From IMG/VR virus record IMGVR_UViG_3300002460_000131, positions 1 through 29,231 of that record: a stretch of DNA of 29,231 bases. One strand, 5' to 3'. A program made the position numbers and the translations under genes. Every line of letters begins with the position of its first letter. Position 1 is the stretch's first letter. Source of the DNA: a virus. A model generated the notes under the pieces. The model was not told the origin of the DNA. It saw nothing but the letters and a program-made list of their open reading frames with translations, and searched no databases. Below, one piece after another: positions 14,901 through 23,353 of this stretch.

Positions 14901-17900
14901 TTACGATTGAACCTCCAAAAGTAGAGCCTATAAAACAACCATTTGATGAGGTTCTAGACCGCCTTCGTGCTAAAGCCAAAGAGAATCTAGCTAATAAGGC
15001 AAAATTAGCATCGGGTACGGAGCAAATAAAACCAGCTCCTACTATAAAAGAAGAGATAACAGCATTAGCAAATGAATATAATACAAAAGGGGTAGGGAAG
15101 GAACGTAAAGCAGAAATTGTACTAAAGATCAGGCAGTTACGTGCAAGAGAGAATGCTAGAATTCGTAGAAGTATGCCTGATGAGTCTCGACCTGATGAAA
15201 GTAACCTGAATGAGTTTGAGGGACTCTATGACGATTTATCAAAAGAAGATAAGACTAAAATCCTTCTTGGTCGTGGGGTTCCTTCAGAACAGGTACCGCA
15301 TGTTATCGGTATAGAAGGATTGTTATGGGATGATCTTAACGAACTATTTCCTCGTACTAAATCTGTTAATGTTCCAGGTACAGAGCCGATAGTAACTGAA
15401 CCAGTACCTACTACACCCACTGTTAAGAAACCACGGGCTAAATTTCAACCCCCAAGTGATGTACGTGATCTTCGAGAATGGGTAGAAGCGGATCCAACAC
15501 ATAAGCGTACCATAAAAATCGCTGTGAGAACAAAATCTCAAAATCAAGAAAAGTTATATAGGGCTAGTGGAGTTGATGAATTCGGACATACCTTTGAAGT
15601 TTATAACGGTAAACAACCGGCAGGGGCTATATGGGATTTAGATCAAGCAAAAGCTGCTACTAACCGTGCATTGCATCGTGCATTAGGATTGCCAGATCGT
15701 CCTGGTACTGTGGCTAACAAGCTAACAAAATCACTAGCCGGTGAAGGGTGGACAGAAGAGCAGGCTAAAAACCATATCCAAGATGTGTATGGTAAAGGTC
15801 ATGATGGTGTGTATGTGAGTATCAATAAAACACAACGTACGCTTATGGTTAGGGGTACTGGTCCGGATAATAAACCATTTAAACAAATTTATAAATATAC
15901 TAAAGGCGCTGGTGAGAATAGTCTTGAGAACAAAACTCTCCAGATGGTGAACTGGTTAGAAAATCATCAGGTTGTTAAAAAGGCAGATCGTCCAGCCTCT
16001 ACACTACCAGTACATCTACAAACAACTACCCTTTCAAAAGGGCAGATTACTGGTAAAGAGCAGCCAGAAGGTGTTGGGTTGGGGCATGTCATGTTCGAAA
16101 AACCGGGTCTGGTCTTTAACCCGGATAAGGTTAGATTTCTACCAGATACTATCGCATCTGATGGTAAGTCGAAGATTAAGCATGTAGGTTATGGATATGG
16201 CGATAGTGATAAGGTTGTGGGAAGTGGCAAGACTCTAAAGGATGCCGCAAGCGATGCGTTTAACAAATGGATAAATTCGGATAGTGGTGGAAAGCTTGAT
16301 GAGGCGGCGCGTAAAAAATTAGAGATTGAACATGGTGTTACCACCTCCCAGCCTGATAAAACACGGAATTGGTCACGGCTTGACGCTATACTCTCTTTAC
16401 GTAGAGACGGTCAATTTCAAGCATCCGGTTATGGGGTAGCGGTGCGTGGAGAGGTTACAAAAAAAGGAGGCCCAAGAATCTTAGCGATTACTAAAGATGG
16501 TGTAGTAGTTGGTTACACACCAGCCGCTGATTCATGGAAAAATGCTGCCTCAAGTGCTAAACAGTTAGCAATGACAAAGATGGGGACAGTAGAAGGGGGA
16601 GAGATAACGGCGTTAGAACTTACGGGCGGGGGTCGTGGTAAATACACTCGTAATTGGGGAGTAGGTGGCGATAAAGGTAAGGATGGTGGTAAGGTAGCAA
16701 CTACCACCTCTGAACCTGTACCACCAACCTCAATGCCCATGGATATCAGACAATTAGTAGATCGTCTTGCTGAAGCTGTCGATGCACAAAGACCGTTACG
16801 AACAGAACAGGCCGCTCTACATAGGCAATGGACGAGGCAGCGTACAGTAGATCTAGTATCAGCAGGTAAGAGTTTAACTGGTGAAGACAGATTCTACGCA
16901 CAGTTGAAGGCGCTTGGTGGCGAGATGCCTAAAGTTGGTACCGATACTATATACAATAAATTTACAAAAGTGGAGCGGGACGCACTTCTTAACTACATCG
17001 AAGATACTATCAAGCTTCGTCCTAGAGACACTTCAGTTAAAATCGCCCAGGATGTTCATAATAGTCAAGTTGAATGGATTACTCATCATTTAGCATGGGA
17101 TCGTTTTAACGCGAAGGACGCTCTTCATCGAGTATTTAACGGAGAGTTGATATCTGATGCTGATATAAAATATATGGGAAGAGTGTTTGGACGTGATCTA
17201 GTTAAAAAGCTAATGGATGCGAATAAGACGGGTACTCAGCAGGCAGTAGGATTAGCTCTAGACTACCTGGGTGCTCCAACAGCCCTTGTCTCATCTGGCG
17301 ACTTCTCCTGGCCTTTCCGACAAGGGCTTGCTGTACTAACCACTCATCCAAAAGCGTGGTTCGGGATGTGGAAGCCTATGATAAAAGCGGCTTTTAACAA
17401 GAAAGAAGCACAACGTATATACACTGAATTAGTACAACGCCCTTACTATTCCATCGGAGAGGAGAGCGGGTTAGAGATTCCTAAATGGGACGCTATTATT
17501 CATCTATCAGACCGAGAAGAAGGGTTACAGGTAGCGTTACTGGAGAAAGCTCCTCACGTGGCTGCTGCAAACCAGGGGTTTGTTACAGCAGGTAACGTTG
17601 CTCGTGCAGCTATGTTTGATAGAATGGCTCAGGATTTAGAGGCGTTAGGGTATACAATGACTAAAGACCCTAAACAGTTTGCTCATATCGCGGATTATGT
17701 GAATACGTTAACAGGGCGTGGTCATTTACCATTACTACAACGCCATGATTCACTACGCCGTGTATTAGGCACTGCTATGTTCTCCCCACGATACTTCTTA
17801 TCACGTTGGCAGTTGTTAGGAAAAACAGCAAAGGCTGGTTATAGTGCTATAGGCGGCCAGACCGATTACTCACCATACGTACGTGATCTTATACTTAAAG

Positions 17901-19168
17901 ATTCAATAAAATCAGTAGGGTTAGGTTTAGTGACGCTTGGTGCTATTAAGTGGGCAGCTTCCAGCGGTATGATAGAGGATGTCGATGTGGAGGCGGATCC
18001 TCGTTCCTCTGACTTTGGAAAGGTTCGTATAGGAGATACCGCATTTGATATGTGGGGCGGCCATCTACAAAACCTACGGTTTTTAGCCCAATTCTTTACA
18101 GCGCGCCGCAAAGCGGCTGGGAGTTTAGAAGTCTCCGAAGCTAACAGATTTAAAGATATATTACCAAGGTATCTACAGTCTAAGGCAGCCCCACTCGTAT
18201 CAAGTATACTAGAGGAAGGGTCTGGAGAAACGTTTGCCGGTGAAGATTTGAATAAACTAAATATGGCGGAACGCGCTGCCATTCGCACACTAAATCTAAT
18301 CGCCCCGCTCTCTGTTCAAGATATATGGAAAGGGATTAAAAGTTATCAAATGGATTGGATGCTTGCACCTATCATCACATACTCCCTAACGGGTGGCGGT
18401 GTGGAAACTCATTATCGTCCAGAACACCACGTTCCCGGCCTTCGTATGTATGAGAACGTAGATAAATTAGCTGCTCATACAGTATCTGACTTTTTTGGGG
18501 GGAGTGATAAAGATAAGGAGGAGCTGGAACGGAAATTGATTGCATATGGAAATGCTATAAAGAAAGGAGCTGCTATAGAACAGAAGAATGCGGTTGGTGA
18601 TCGTGTAGTTATAGATACATATACACGACTTAAATCCTTCTACTCTAACAAAATTCTATGGGATTATCAGAACTACGGGCTTGTTGATTACTTACGGACC
18701 AAAAACCAAACAGAGACAGGATTTACTCCAACGCAACCAAAACTAGATACCGATCTTCCAAATCCCGAACCCTCTGGTGAGAAACCAAAGAACCTACGTG
18801 GTCCGTGGCCTCAAGGATATACTAAGGATTGGGCTGCCAATACATTCGGTCCTAGATGGGGAATTGAAAATCCTTTAGTAGACGGTAAACATCAACCGTT
18901 ATACTTCAACCAACTTCCTAAAGAGTATCAAGAAGCGATTACTACATGGCTACGAGAGCTAGGCCCTGTTGCATTTCGGTTATATAAAAAAGACGAGTTT
19001 TGGGAGTTAAATGCGTCGCAAAAAGCAAATGTAATAAAAGCCTTAGGACATACACCAATCCTTGACACCGCCGCTCCAGAGGCGCGAATGCGTGAGGCGC
19101 TAAGAACCATAGAGAGTAAACCATTACCGACCGAGAAGGAAATACGTCGGATAGCTGAAGGGAGATAG
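11972..19168 (+). CDS. Giant polyvalent-type protein (2398 aa)
   Basis: The N-terminal motif PPSIARFLNPGD followed by EEKRRRE matches the start of the protein at 3957. Residues up to about 330 are Gly/Pro/Ala-rich. A segment at about 682-735 (VYTGHYRG, then GFLS, then VEEYIITPSDII) is weakly reminiscent of ADP-ribosyltransferase folds. Residues about 760-1150 are Pro/Glu-rich and disordered or helical. Several beta-beta-alpha-like modules lie at about 1185-1560. From about 1604 (PLRTEQAALHRQ, ERFYAQLKALGGEMPK-type pattern) to RVFG near 1736, and then SGDFSWPFRQG near 1773, TGRG near 1912 and MFSPRYFLSR near 1935, the sequence matches modules typical of very large phage polyvalent proteins, close to large polyvalent-associated domain 38. 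A hydrophobic stretch lies at 1980-1998. The probable role is an internal or ejected virion protein. Confidence 0.75.
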   Translation: MPFAPPSIARFLNPGDPISPDDLEEKRRREALLAMGIDPDTGLQLGFGRDTQATEEVPTIVGGSALPPSPQQPFEPRTIEPRGFQTPLLSDEWTGPVGPIDNPVSEEIRKRNNILREGSQDPLLSIMNRIIGSDPRDPFGMQQGVRGAVGRPVSNIIKDIKKLYYNPETVPPEFMRLDKSVAPIIGNLIASQLPFETNTIGKQLEQGSVQRPEGPLVDMDPNLVTGIRQRPHEPYMPAGTPGRSGIGDYLAEIMGGAMMATPPLPPGTGRVIGQGLGRGALAGGRMAEDIANKALTGTVRGAVSAAESGVGRRVGRAISEAERQVTGSYARPARRQIARSSDLARGLDASQNTFIKQIVAKMDEENPKWRETPGPRQEDLLMRKSAEVRDEIRGTPQEIPEEYLNDIPTSEEARVAPSVWETAVNTEGDYWNQQSTQGQRELAQAAGISVGSQRRPWSSLLPPDQNKIITAIQSQVPEFQGGIQGTGVGELTVPGANLRRRATSVPIRVRIAQYEQPSIIGSTDRTTWALHRAELEVIVKNSDNLPANQAALYQKYLKEWDNTIDEMLTDPVLAKQITEGALEGNKDLIMKHKEALDRLKRPDTLSAPGSVEAEVPIEIVRKARAVGELNTVRILLREADEASKSPRPILPNGQRKTIEDHEADTILSIFETNGIDASDPISVYTGHYRGSPLVNTREGTIGFLSREEALAQHPESTDWIVEEYIITPSDIISTKPQAGRVLKGVDTGDFVRFRPDTTHPHGAQIPNEIPGEYDVPKRDVPRTDKLQEVIRSQEPYQMPDKPGPIAQSPEPGLEPVTQSPEEQFRQLLTRIDEILANEPERIKQIAPGDEQAVLWGTPQQERMIQQYAKERGEATPKPPTDANLFAPKTGRYGELLEKAGRGEELTAGEYNELLDLRTAEVGRAPRTITPIDTTIPTFEREITPPFVNKGNPTPRRRMSEGYNPDLAPDAAANREFITIEPPKVEPIKQPFDEVLDRLRAKAKENLANKAKLASGTEQIKPAPTIKEEITALANEYNTKGVGKERKAEIVLKIRQLRARENARIRRSMPDESRPDESNLNEFEGLYDDLSKEDKTKILLGRGVPSEQVPHVIGIEGLLWDDLNELFPRTKSVNVPGTEPIVTEPVPTTPTVKKPRAKFQPPSDVRDLREWVEADPTHKRTIKIAVRTKSQNQEKLYRASGVDEFGHTFEVYNGKQPAGAIWDLDQAKAATNRALHRALGLPDRPGTVANKLTKSLAGEGWTEEQAKNHIQDVYGKGHDGVYVSINKTQRTLMVRGTGPDNKPFKQIYKYTKGAGENSLENKTLQMVNWLENHQVVKKADRPASTLPVHLQTTTLSKGQITGKEQPEGVGLGHVMFEKPGLVFNPDKVRFLPDTIASDGKSKIKHVGYGYGDSDKVVGSGKTLKDAASDAFNKWINSDSGGKLDEAARKKLEIEHGVTTSQPDKTRNWSRLDAILSLRRDGQFQASGYGVAVRGEVTKKGGPRILAITKDGVVVGYTPAADSWKNAASSAKQLAMTKMGTVEGGEITALELTGGGRGKYTRNWGVGGDKGKDGGKVATTTSEPVPPTSMPMDIRQLVDRLAEAVDAQRPLRTEQAALHRQWTRQRTVDLVSAGKSLTGEDRFYAQLKALGGEMPKVGTDTIYNKFTKVERDALLNYIEDTIKLRPRDTSVKIAQDVHNSQVEWITHHLAWDRFNAKDALHRVFNGELISDADIKYMGRVFGRDLVKKLMDANKTGTQQAVGLALDYLGAPTALVSSGDFSWPFRQGLAVLTTHPKAWFGMWKPMIKAAFNKKEAQRIYTELVQRPYYSIGEESGLEIPKWDAIIHLSDREEGLQVALLEKAPHVAAANQGFVTAGNVARAAMFDRMAQDLEALGYTMTKDPKQFAHIADYVNTLTGRGHLPLLQRHDSLRRVLGTAMFSPRYFLSRWQLLGKTAKAGYSAIGGQTDYSPYVRDLILKDSIKSVGLGLVTLGAIKWAASSGMIEDVDVEADPRSSDFGKVRIGDTAFDMWGGHLQNLRFLAQFFTARRKAAGSLEVSEANRFKDILPRYLQSKAAPLVSSILEEGSGETFAGEDLNKLNMAERAAIRTLNLIAPLSVQDIWKGIKSYQMDWMLAPIITYSLTGGGVETHYRPEHHVPGLRMYENVDKLAAHTVSDFFGGSDKDKEELERKLIAYGNAIKKGAAIEQKNAVGDRVVIDTYTRLKSFYSNKILWDYQNYGLVDYLRTKNQTETGFTPTQPKLDTDLPNPEPSGEKPKNLRGPWPQGYTKDWAANTFGPRWGIENPLVDGKHQPLYFNQLPKEYQEAITTWLRELGPVAFRLYKKDEFWELNASQKANVIKALGHTPILDTAAPEARMREALRTIESKPLPTEKEIRRIAEGR

Positions 19169-19172
19169 TATA

Positions 19173-20291
19173 ATGGCAGAACCGTACGATCCTAATGATC
19201 TTAGTGGATTAGGGCTTGGTGGTGATGATACAGGACAGACTTTACGCGAGGCTCATCCGGGTAGGTATCGAGACGATAACCAGTACGCTGATATTCCTGG
19301 TGGGGCAGATGACGAAACGATTCTAAAAGCTGCTGAGCAAGAAGAGGCTCGCTTACGGGAAGAAGATACGTATGAACAGCGCCGGGCACAGAGGATACAG
19401 GATCAGATTGATGCAGAAGGTAGGGCAAGAGCGAATAGGGTAGGGCCAGTAGGACCGACACCTATCAACCGTATTCCAAAAGACTCGTTTACTCCTGGCA
19501 ATCCATGGGCCGGTATATCAGATCAAGCGGCCTTACGCTGGGAGGAGACGCACGGAGCCTTACAGTCTGGATCTGGTAGTAGATCAGGAGGATCGGTTCT
19601 TGATATCATTTCTCGAATAAGAGGGTCACAACCACTTGATACAGAACCCGTACTTCCAGGAGATTTGAGAGGAGAACCACTATCAGGGCGTTTTACACCA
19701 CCAAAAACTACCGCTCCAATGACCGCTAGCGAATCTTTTAAAAACGCAAAAGGGTTTGGGGATATAAGTTCTGGTGAGGCTAAGTACTATTTACCGTTTA
19801 ATAATCCAGAGTTGGGCGGTAAGCAGCGTGCAGTGAGTAATGCCCTAAAATCAATTGGGTTCGATACATCAATAAGTAACCCTTATACAGACTATCTTGC
19901 CTCTGAGGGTAGTCGAATGACTGATCAGGCAGCATTATACCAGGGTCTTCAAGGAATAGCACCTGATGAGCGCTCCATTGCCTCAGACGTTATAGGTGCA
20001 TTAGGGCAGGGTAAAACTCGAATTATGACTCCAGAATATCTACGTGCCCAACTATCTACATTAAAAGGTAGAAATCGGGATGAACTTACACCCACTCAAC
20101 AAAGCCTTATGGAGGCTTTTGAGACAGACCCAGAATTCGCCCTTAACAGTATTGAATCTATATCTAATCTGGATCCAAAAATAGCCAGGTATTATAAACA
20201 AGCACAGGCAAAAAGATACTCACGGTTTTTAGATGAAGCGCCTTCCAATACAAATAGAGGTCTTTTTGACTGGATTCAAGGAGCTTTTTAA
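19173..20291 (+). CDS. Hypothetical virion-associated protein with shared C-terminal module (372 aa)
   Basis: The N-terminal half is acidic, Arg/Glu-rich and probably helical or disordered (residues 1-190). The C-terminal half contains IGFDTSISNPYTDYL at about 227-241 and ends in LFDWIQGAF, matching the order of elements in the C-terminal domain of the 441-aa protein at 10324. Between them lie helices with repeated Arg/Leu/Tyr positions. It begins five bases after the stop of the giant gene with GGGAG as ribosome binding site. This phage thus carries related proteins on both sides of the giant gene, which suggests that the three act together. No enzyme motif is visible. Confidence 0.7.
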   Translation: MAEPYDPNDLSGLGLGGDDTGQTLREAHPGRYRDDNQYADIPGGADDETILKAAEQEEARLREEDTYEQRRAQRIQDQIDAEGRARANRVGPVGPTPINRIPKDSFTPGNPWAGISDQAALRWEETHGALQSGSGSRSGGSVLDIISRIRGSQPLDTEPVLPGDLRGEPLSGRFTPPKTTAPMTASESFKNAKGFGDISSGEAKYYLPFNNPELGGKQRAVSNALKSIGFDTSISNPYTDYLASEGSRMTDQAALYQGLQGIAPDERSIASDVIGALGQGKTRIMTPEYLRAQLSTLKGRNRDELTPTQQSLMEAFETDPEFALNSIESISNLDPKIARYYKQAQAKRYSRFLDEAPSNTNRGLFDWIQGAF

Positions 20292-20294
20292 ATA

Positions 20295-20328
20295 CCATTT
20301 GACAAATGGCTGTACTATCTGTTATAGT
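20295..20328 (+). promoter_or_regulatory. Promoter for the scaffold-capsid genes with overlapping inverted repeat
   Basis: TTGACA (20299-20304) and TATAGT (20323-20328) are separated by 18 bases, a near-consensus sigma70 promoter located in the only gap before the scaffold gene. The -35 box sits inside a perfect inverted repeat CCATTT-gac-AAATGG (20295-20309), which could be an operator or a short hairpin ending the upstream transcript. Confidence 0.75.
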
Positions 20329-20357
20329 AAACTTAAAGGGGTTATTAGGAGGGTTGA

Positions 20358-21122
20358 ATGAATCAGTATAGTATACTTGACGGACCTGTAGAAGAAATGG
20401 TTGACGATGTAGACGAAGAGGTTCTTGAACAGCCGGTTGAAGCGGTTGATGTAGAAGAACAGTCTAGCGATAAGCCTGTAGAGCTGTCGGTAGATGATCG
20501 TATTGCACAAACCGAAGCGGTATGGAAGGCACAGGTAGATGCATTATCAAAACGTCTCGAGGCTCTTAACCCACTTCTTCAAGAAGCTGAATCACGACGT
20601 ACCCAGGCGTTTGAGAGTGGTATTGCCGAAATTGTTCAGAAAGTTTCAGACCTTAATGACCTTTCTGAGACACCGCTCGAGCCTGATGAGATGCAAGGTG
20701 TCGGGGCTTTAATTCGAGAAGGTGCTGAGTATCAACAATGGAAGCCTTGGATTAGTCAGAATATGGTAGCGGCCAACGCGATTACCATGGCGGGAAAGCA
20801 TCTCGGGCGCAACGCAACTATTGGCGAACTACAGGATTTGGCAAGGGAGTTGTCAGAGTTGCAGGATGAGCGTTTAATGACCAAACATCTTGCAATCTTA
20901 GAAAGAAATAGGGGTGTAGCAACAGAGGCTCAACGCCGTACAATTGCTACAGAACGTATTGTATCTGGTGTAGATCGGGTTACTCCTGCTCCTACTACGA
21001 ACGTCTCCGCCAGTGATTATAGAATTTTGGAGCAGAAGTATGGCGATGGTACCGCAACACCGGCTGAAGCGGCAAGGTTTGAGAAACTTTATCCGCAGCT
21101 CCGCCGAGGCGGAAGTTATTAG
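20358..21122 (+). CDS. Putative capsid scaffolding protein
   Basis: A 254-aa protein located immediately upstream of the major capsid gene, the usual place for a scaffold. The first 45 residues are highly acidic (DDVDEEVLEQ), the centre (about 50-185) is a helix-rich, Gln/Glu/Leu-rich region likely to form coiled coils, and the C-terminus ends with a basic patch and RRGGSY. An acidic, helical body with a basic C-terminal capsid-binding tail is typical of scaffolds. AGGAGGG lies just before the ATG, and a strong promoter lies about 30 bases upstream of the start. No protease motif is seen, so it appears to be a simple scaffold rather than a protease-scaffold fusion. Confidence 0.72.
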   Translation: MNQYSILDGPVEEMVDDVDEEVLEQPVEAVDVEEQSSDKPVELSVDDRIAQTEAVWKAQVDALSKRLEALNPLLQEAESRRTQAFESGIAEIVQKVSDLNDLSETPLEPDEMQGVGALIREGAEYQQWKPWISQNMVAANAITMAGKHLGRNATIGELQDLARELSELQDERLMTKHLAILERNRGVATEAQRRTIATERIVSGVDRVTPAPTTNVSASDYRILEQKYGDGTATPAEAARFEKLYPQLRRGGSY

Positions 21123-21135
21123 GAGGTGGTCTTAA

Positions 21136-22035
21136 GTGGCGATTACAACTACGTCCACCATGTCCAATTCACTGCCAGTCTTTAAGGCGGCTGCGAGGTT
21201 GACCCTAAAGCAGACTGGTGTGACGAGGAAGCGTGTGGATACAATTAGATTAGGTGCAGGTTCTGGTCTCACCTATAACGAACCAGTAATTAGTACGTTT
21301 AGTGTACTTGCTCTCACACAAGGCACTGATCTTTCTCAGGCTCAGACTGTTAGTGACACTAATGTTGCTATATCTGTGAGTGAGGCAGGGGGACAGGCAG
21401 TAATCACTGACCTGGCGGCAAAGGCGTTAAAGGATCCGATTCGTCGAAGGATCGGTGAAGGATTAGCCAACGCATACTCATACTATGTAGATAATGATCT
21501 TACATCATTGTTTAGTGGGCTAGATGCAGGATTTGGTTCCTCAAGCTCTACATTTGTGAGTGGCTGGATGCAAGCGGCTCAAAGCCGTCTACAGGCAGCA
21601 ACACGGCCTGTTTCTGGTGAGATTAGTATCATTCTACACCCCTATCATTATAGGGACGTAGCAACGGAAATTGCATCTCTCACTAACGGATCTTGGATCG
21701 AGGTTACTGGAACTCCGTCTACTAGTCGTGTAAGCGGCGGATCCATAACGGGGTTGACTGAAGAGGTTTGGAAGAATTATTGGGTGGGGAGGATGGCTGG
21801 AGCAGATGTTCTAATTGACCCTACAATTAGTATCACCTCATCCGCTGCTTACTCAGCAGTGTTTGCACGTGACGCACTAATTTTCGTAGAGTATACTGAG
21901 CCTGAAATGGAAGAGCAGCGGGATGCTTCTCTCCGGGCTACAGAAATCAACTACGTCGGCACTCAGGGTAAGGGCGAAAGGGACGGAACCTGGGGTTTTT
22001 ATATGCAGGCTGATGCAACAGCTCCTACAGCATAA
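21136..22035 (+). CDS. Major capsid protein (HK97-fold expected)
   Basis: This 299-aa protein follows the scaffold gene and has one of the strongest ribosome binding sites in the window (AGGAGGTGG), with GTG as start. It looks like the coat protein: Ser/Thr/Ala-rich N-terminal arm, a central region with LNAYSYYVDNDL-like helix residues at about 107-120, a beta/alpha P-domain-like part (ISIILHPYHYRDVA at about 164-177, VLIDPTISI at about 227-235, AVFARDALIFVEY at about 240-252), and an acidic then Gly-rich C-terminal part ending near WGFYMQADATAP. Strong translation signals and position behind a scaffold and promoter support the call. The exact coat family was not determined. Confidence 0.82.
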   Translation: MAITTTSTMSNSLPVFKAAARLTLKQTGVTRKRVDTIRLGAGSGLTYNEPVISTFSVLALTQGTDLSQAQTVSDTNVAISVSEAGGQAVITDLAAKALKDPIRRRIGEGLANAYSYYVDNDLTSLFSGLDAGFGSSSSTFVSGWMQAAQSRLQAATRPVSGEISIILHPYHYRDVATEIASLTNGSWIEVTGTPSTSRVSGGSITGLTEEVWKNYWVGRMAGADVLIDPTISITSSAAYSAVFARDALIFVEYTEPEMEEQRDASLRATEINYVGTQGKGERDGTWGFYMQADATAPTA

Positions 22036-22041
22036 GATTAG

Positions 22042-22073
22042 ATGGTGAGGGTAGGCACCATGATATCCTACCC
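22042..22073 (+). other. Two mutually exclusive hairpins after the capsid gene
   Basis: ATGGTG (22042-22047) pairs with CACCAT (22056-22061), while GGGTAGG (22049-22055) pairs with CCTACCC (22067-22073). The two stems share sequence and cannot form together. No U-run follows, so this is more likely an mRNA stabilising or partial termination element than a simple terminator. Confidence 0.5.
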
Positions 22074-22104
22074 ATACTACTAACATGATAGGAGGTGATG
22101 TGTA

Positions 22105-22500
22105 ATGAGCGTTTTTAGCGGGCTCACTGAGAAGGTTCTATCAGTGAATACAGATGTAACTGCCGATTCCTATATTCCTGTATGCAAATTTCCAAGAGTG
22201 CATACGGTAACGGACGCTTTCTACATCAAAGCAAATGCTCTGGCTGCTAGCACTACCATTTACATCACTATGACGATGATAAATGGAAAAACGACTGGTA
22301 ATCAGACGACAAATCTAGGTACTGCTGGTTATCAGGTTGGTGGAAAGAGTGTGGCGTGGACTGCGTACACTGGTAAGACTACTGGTACTAATTATACGTA
22401 TAGCGCTAATCACTGGATGGTTATGCGTTATTCAGAGGATGGTACGGTTACAGACTCTACCCTTACTGGATGCTATTGGGCAGTGGAGGGGAACGTGTAG
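22105..22500 (+). CDS. Small virion-like protein (131 aa)
   Basis: A Thr-rich, beta-strand-rich protein without enzyme motifs, lying directly downstream of the capsid gene behind AGGAGGTGATG. Short alternating hydrophobic/polar stretches (AFYIKANALAASTTIYITMT near residues 38-57, WMVMRYSEDGTV near 103-114, CYWAVEGNV at the end) suggest a beta-sandwich. Its location and strong ribosome binding site suggest high expression, for example as a capsid decoration or head-completion protein; this is inference. It has no clear sequence family that I recognise. Confidence 0.65.
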   Translation: MSVFSGLTEKVLSVNTDVTADSYIPVCKFPRVHTVTDAFYIKANALAASTTIYITMTMINGKTTGNQTTNLGTAGYQVGGKSVAWTAYTGKTTGTNYTYSANHWMVMRYSEDGTVTDSTLTGCYWAVEGNV

Positions 22501-22570
22501 TTGTAGGTATAGTAGGGGTACGTTATAGTACTAACCTCTGCCCCTAAAATATAAAAATAAGGAGGGTTGT

Positions 22571-23353
22571 ATGGAGAAGCCTAAGATTGTTATTGGTATG
22601 TATGTAGGTGCATATGTATCAGCGACATGTCCTATGAATATAGCAGCGCTAGTGACAGAATTAAGTAAGAATGATATGCTCTACGGTACTCAGTGGGTTA
22701 CTAGTTGTAGGGTTGATTCTAATCGCAATTATCTGATCGATGACTTCCTGCATAAAAGTAAGGGAGATTTTTTATTTATAATCGATGAGGATATGGTTCA
22801 TCCGCCATCAATGCCGATTGTATTAGCGGCCAGGGATAAACCTGTCATATCAGGATTGTACTTTAGGAGAAATGAGCAGGGAGTACATACCCCTCAGATC
22901 TACAAGAGGATAGAGGATGCTGCTGAAACACGTAGGGGCCACGGCACAGCTATAAATGCTACATACGAGCCTATGGTACAAGAGGTTAATGCGTTTTTTA
23001 ACGGTCTAGATGGTGTCCCCTATACTAATAGTCCTATCGCCCTTCATAAAAAGGACGGGAGTCTGCTAGAGTCAAGTGTTATACCTATAGATGCGGCGGG
23101 TTTTGGTTGTGTATTATTGAGGCGTGATGCATTGGAAATGCTAGACCCGCCCTATCTACAATCTGAGCCGGGTCTAAATGGAGATCTAGTATTCTATAAA
23201 CAGTGTCAGGAGAAGGGCGTAGAGGTGTATGGAGACTGTTCAGTAATAGCATCACATCGTCAGGTGAATGATGTAGGTGTTGGAGCCTTCTGTGATTTCA
23301 TGAACAAATTTGTGGATGGTACAGAGTTCCCAAAGAGTAATTATGGAGGATAA
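22571..23353 (+). CDS. GT-A type glycosyltransferase
   Basis: This 260-aa protein resembles family 2-like, GT-A fold glycosyltransferases that transfer a sugar from a nucleotide-sugar donor. An opening beta strand (KIVIGMYVGAYV) is followed by helices, then FLFIIDEDMVHPP at residues 67-79. Its DED at 72-74 fits the metal-binding DxD motif. A second conserved-looking region is IPIDAAGFGCVLLRRDAL, then a Gly-Asp-Leu-rich acceptor-site region and a C-terminal SHR. AGGAGGG precedes the ATG. It stands first in a group of surface-chemistry-like genes directly behind the capsid genes. The substrate is unknown; virion proteins or host surface glycans are the obvious candidates. Family assignment is by pattern. 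Confidence 0.78.
   Translation: MEKPKIVIGMYVGAYVSATCPMNIAALVTELSKNDMLYGTQWVTSCRVDSNRNYLIDDFLHKSKGDFLFIIDEDMVHPPSMPIVLAARDKPVISGLYFRRNEQGVHTPQIYKRIEDAAETRRGHGTAINATYEPMVQEVNAFFNGLDGVPYTNSPIALHKKDGSLLESSVIPIDAAGFGCVLLRRDALEMLDPPYLQSEPGLNGDLVFYKQCQEKGVEVYGDCSVIASHRQVNDVGVGAFCDFMNKFVDGTEFPKSNYGG

Noticed and set aside
17866-18288. 140-codon minus-strand frame
   Set aside because: Antisense shadow of the 2398-aa protein in its best-recognised region.
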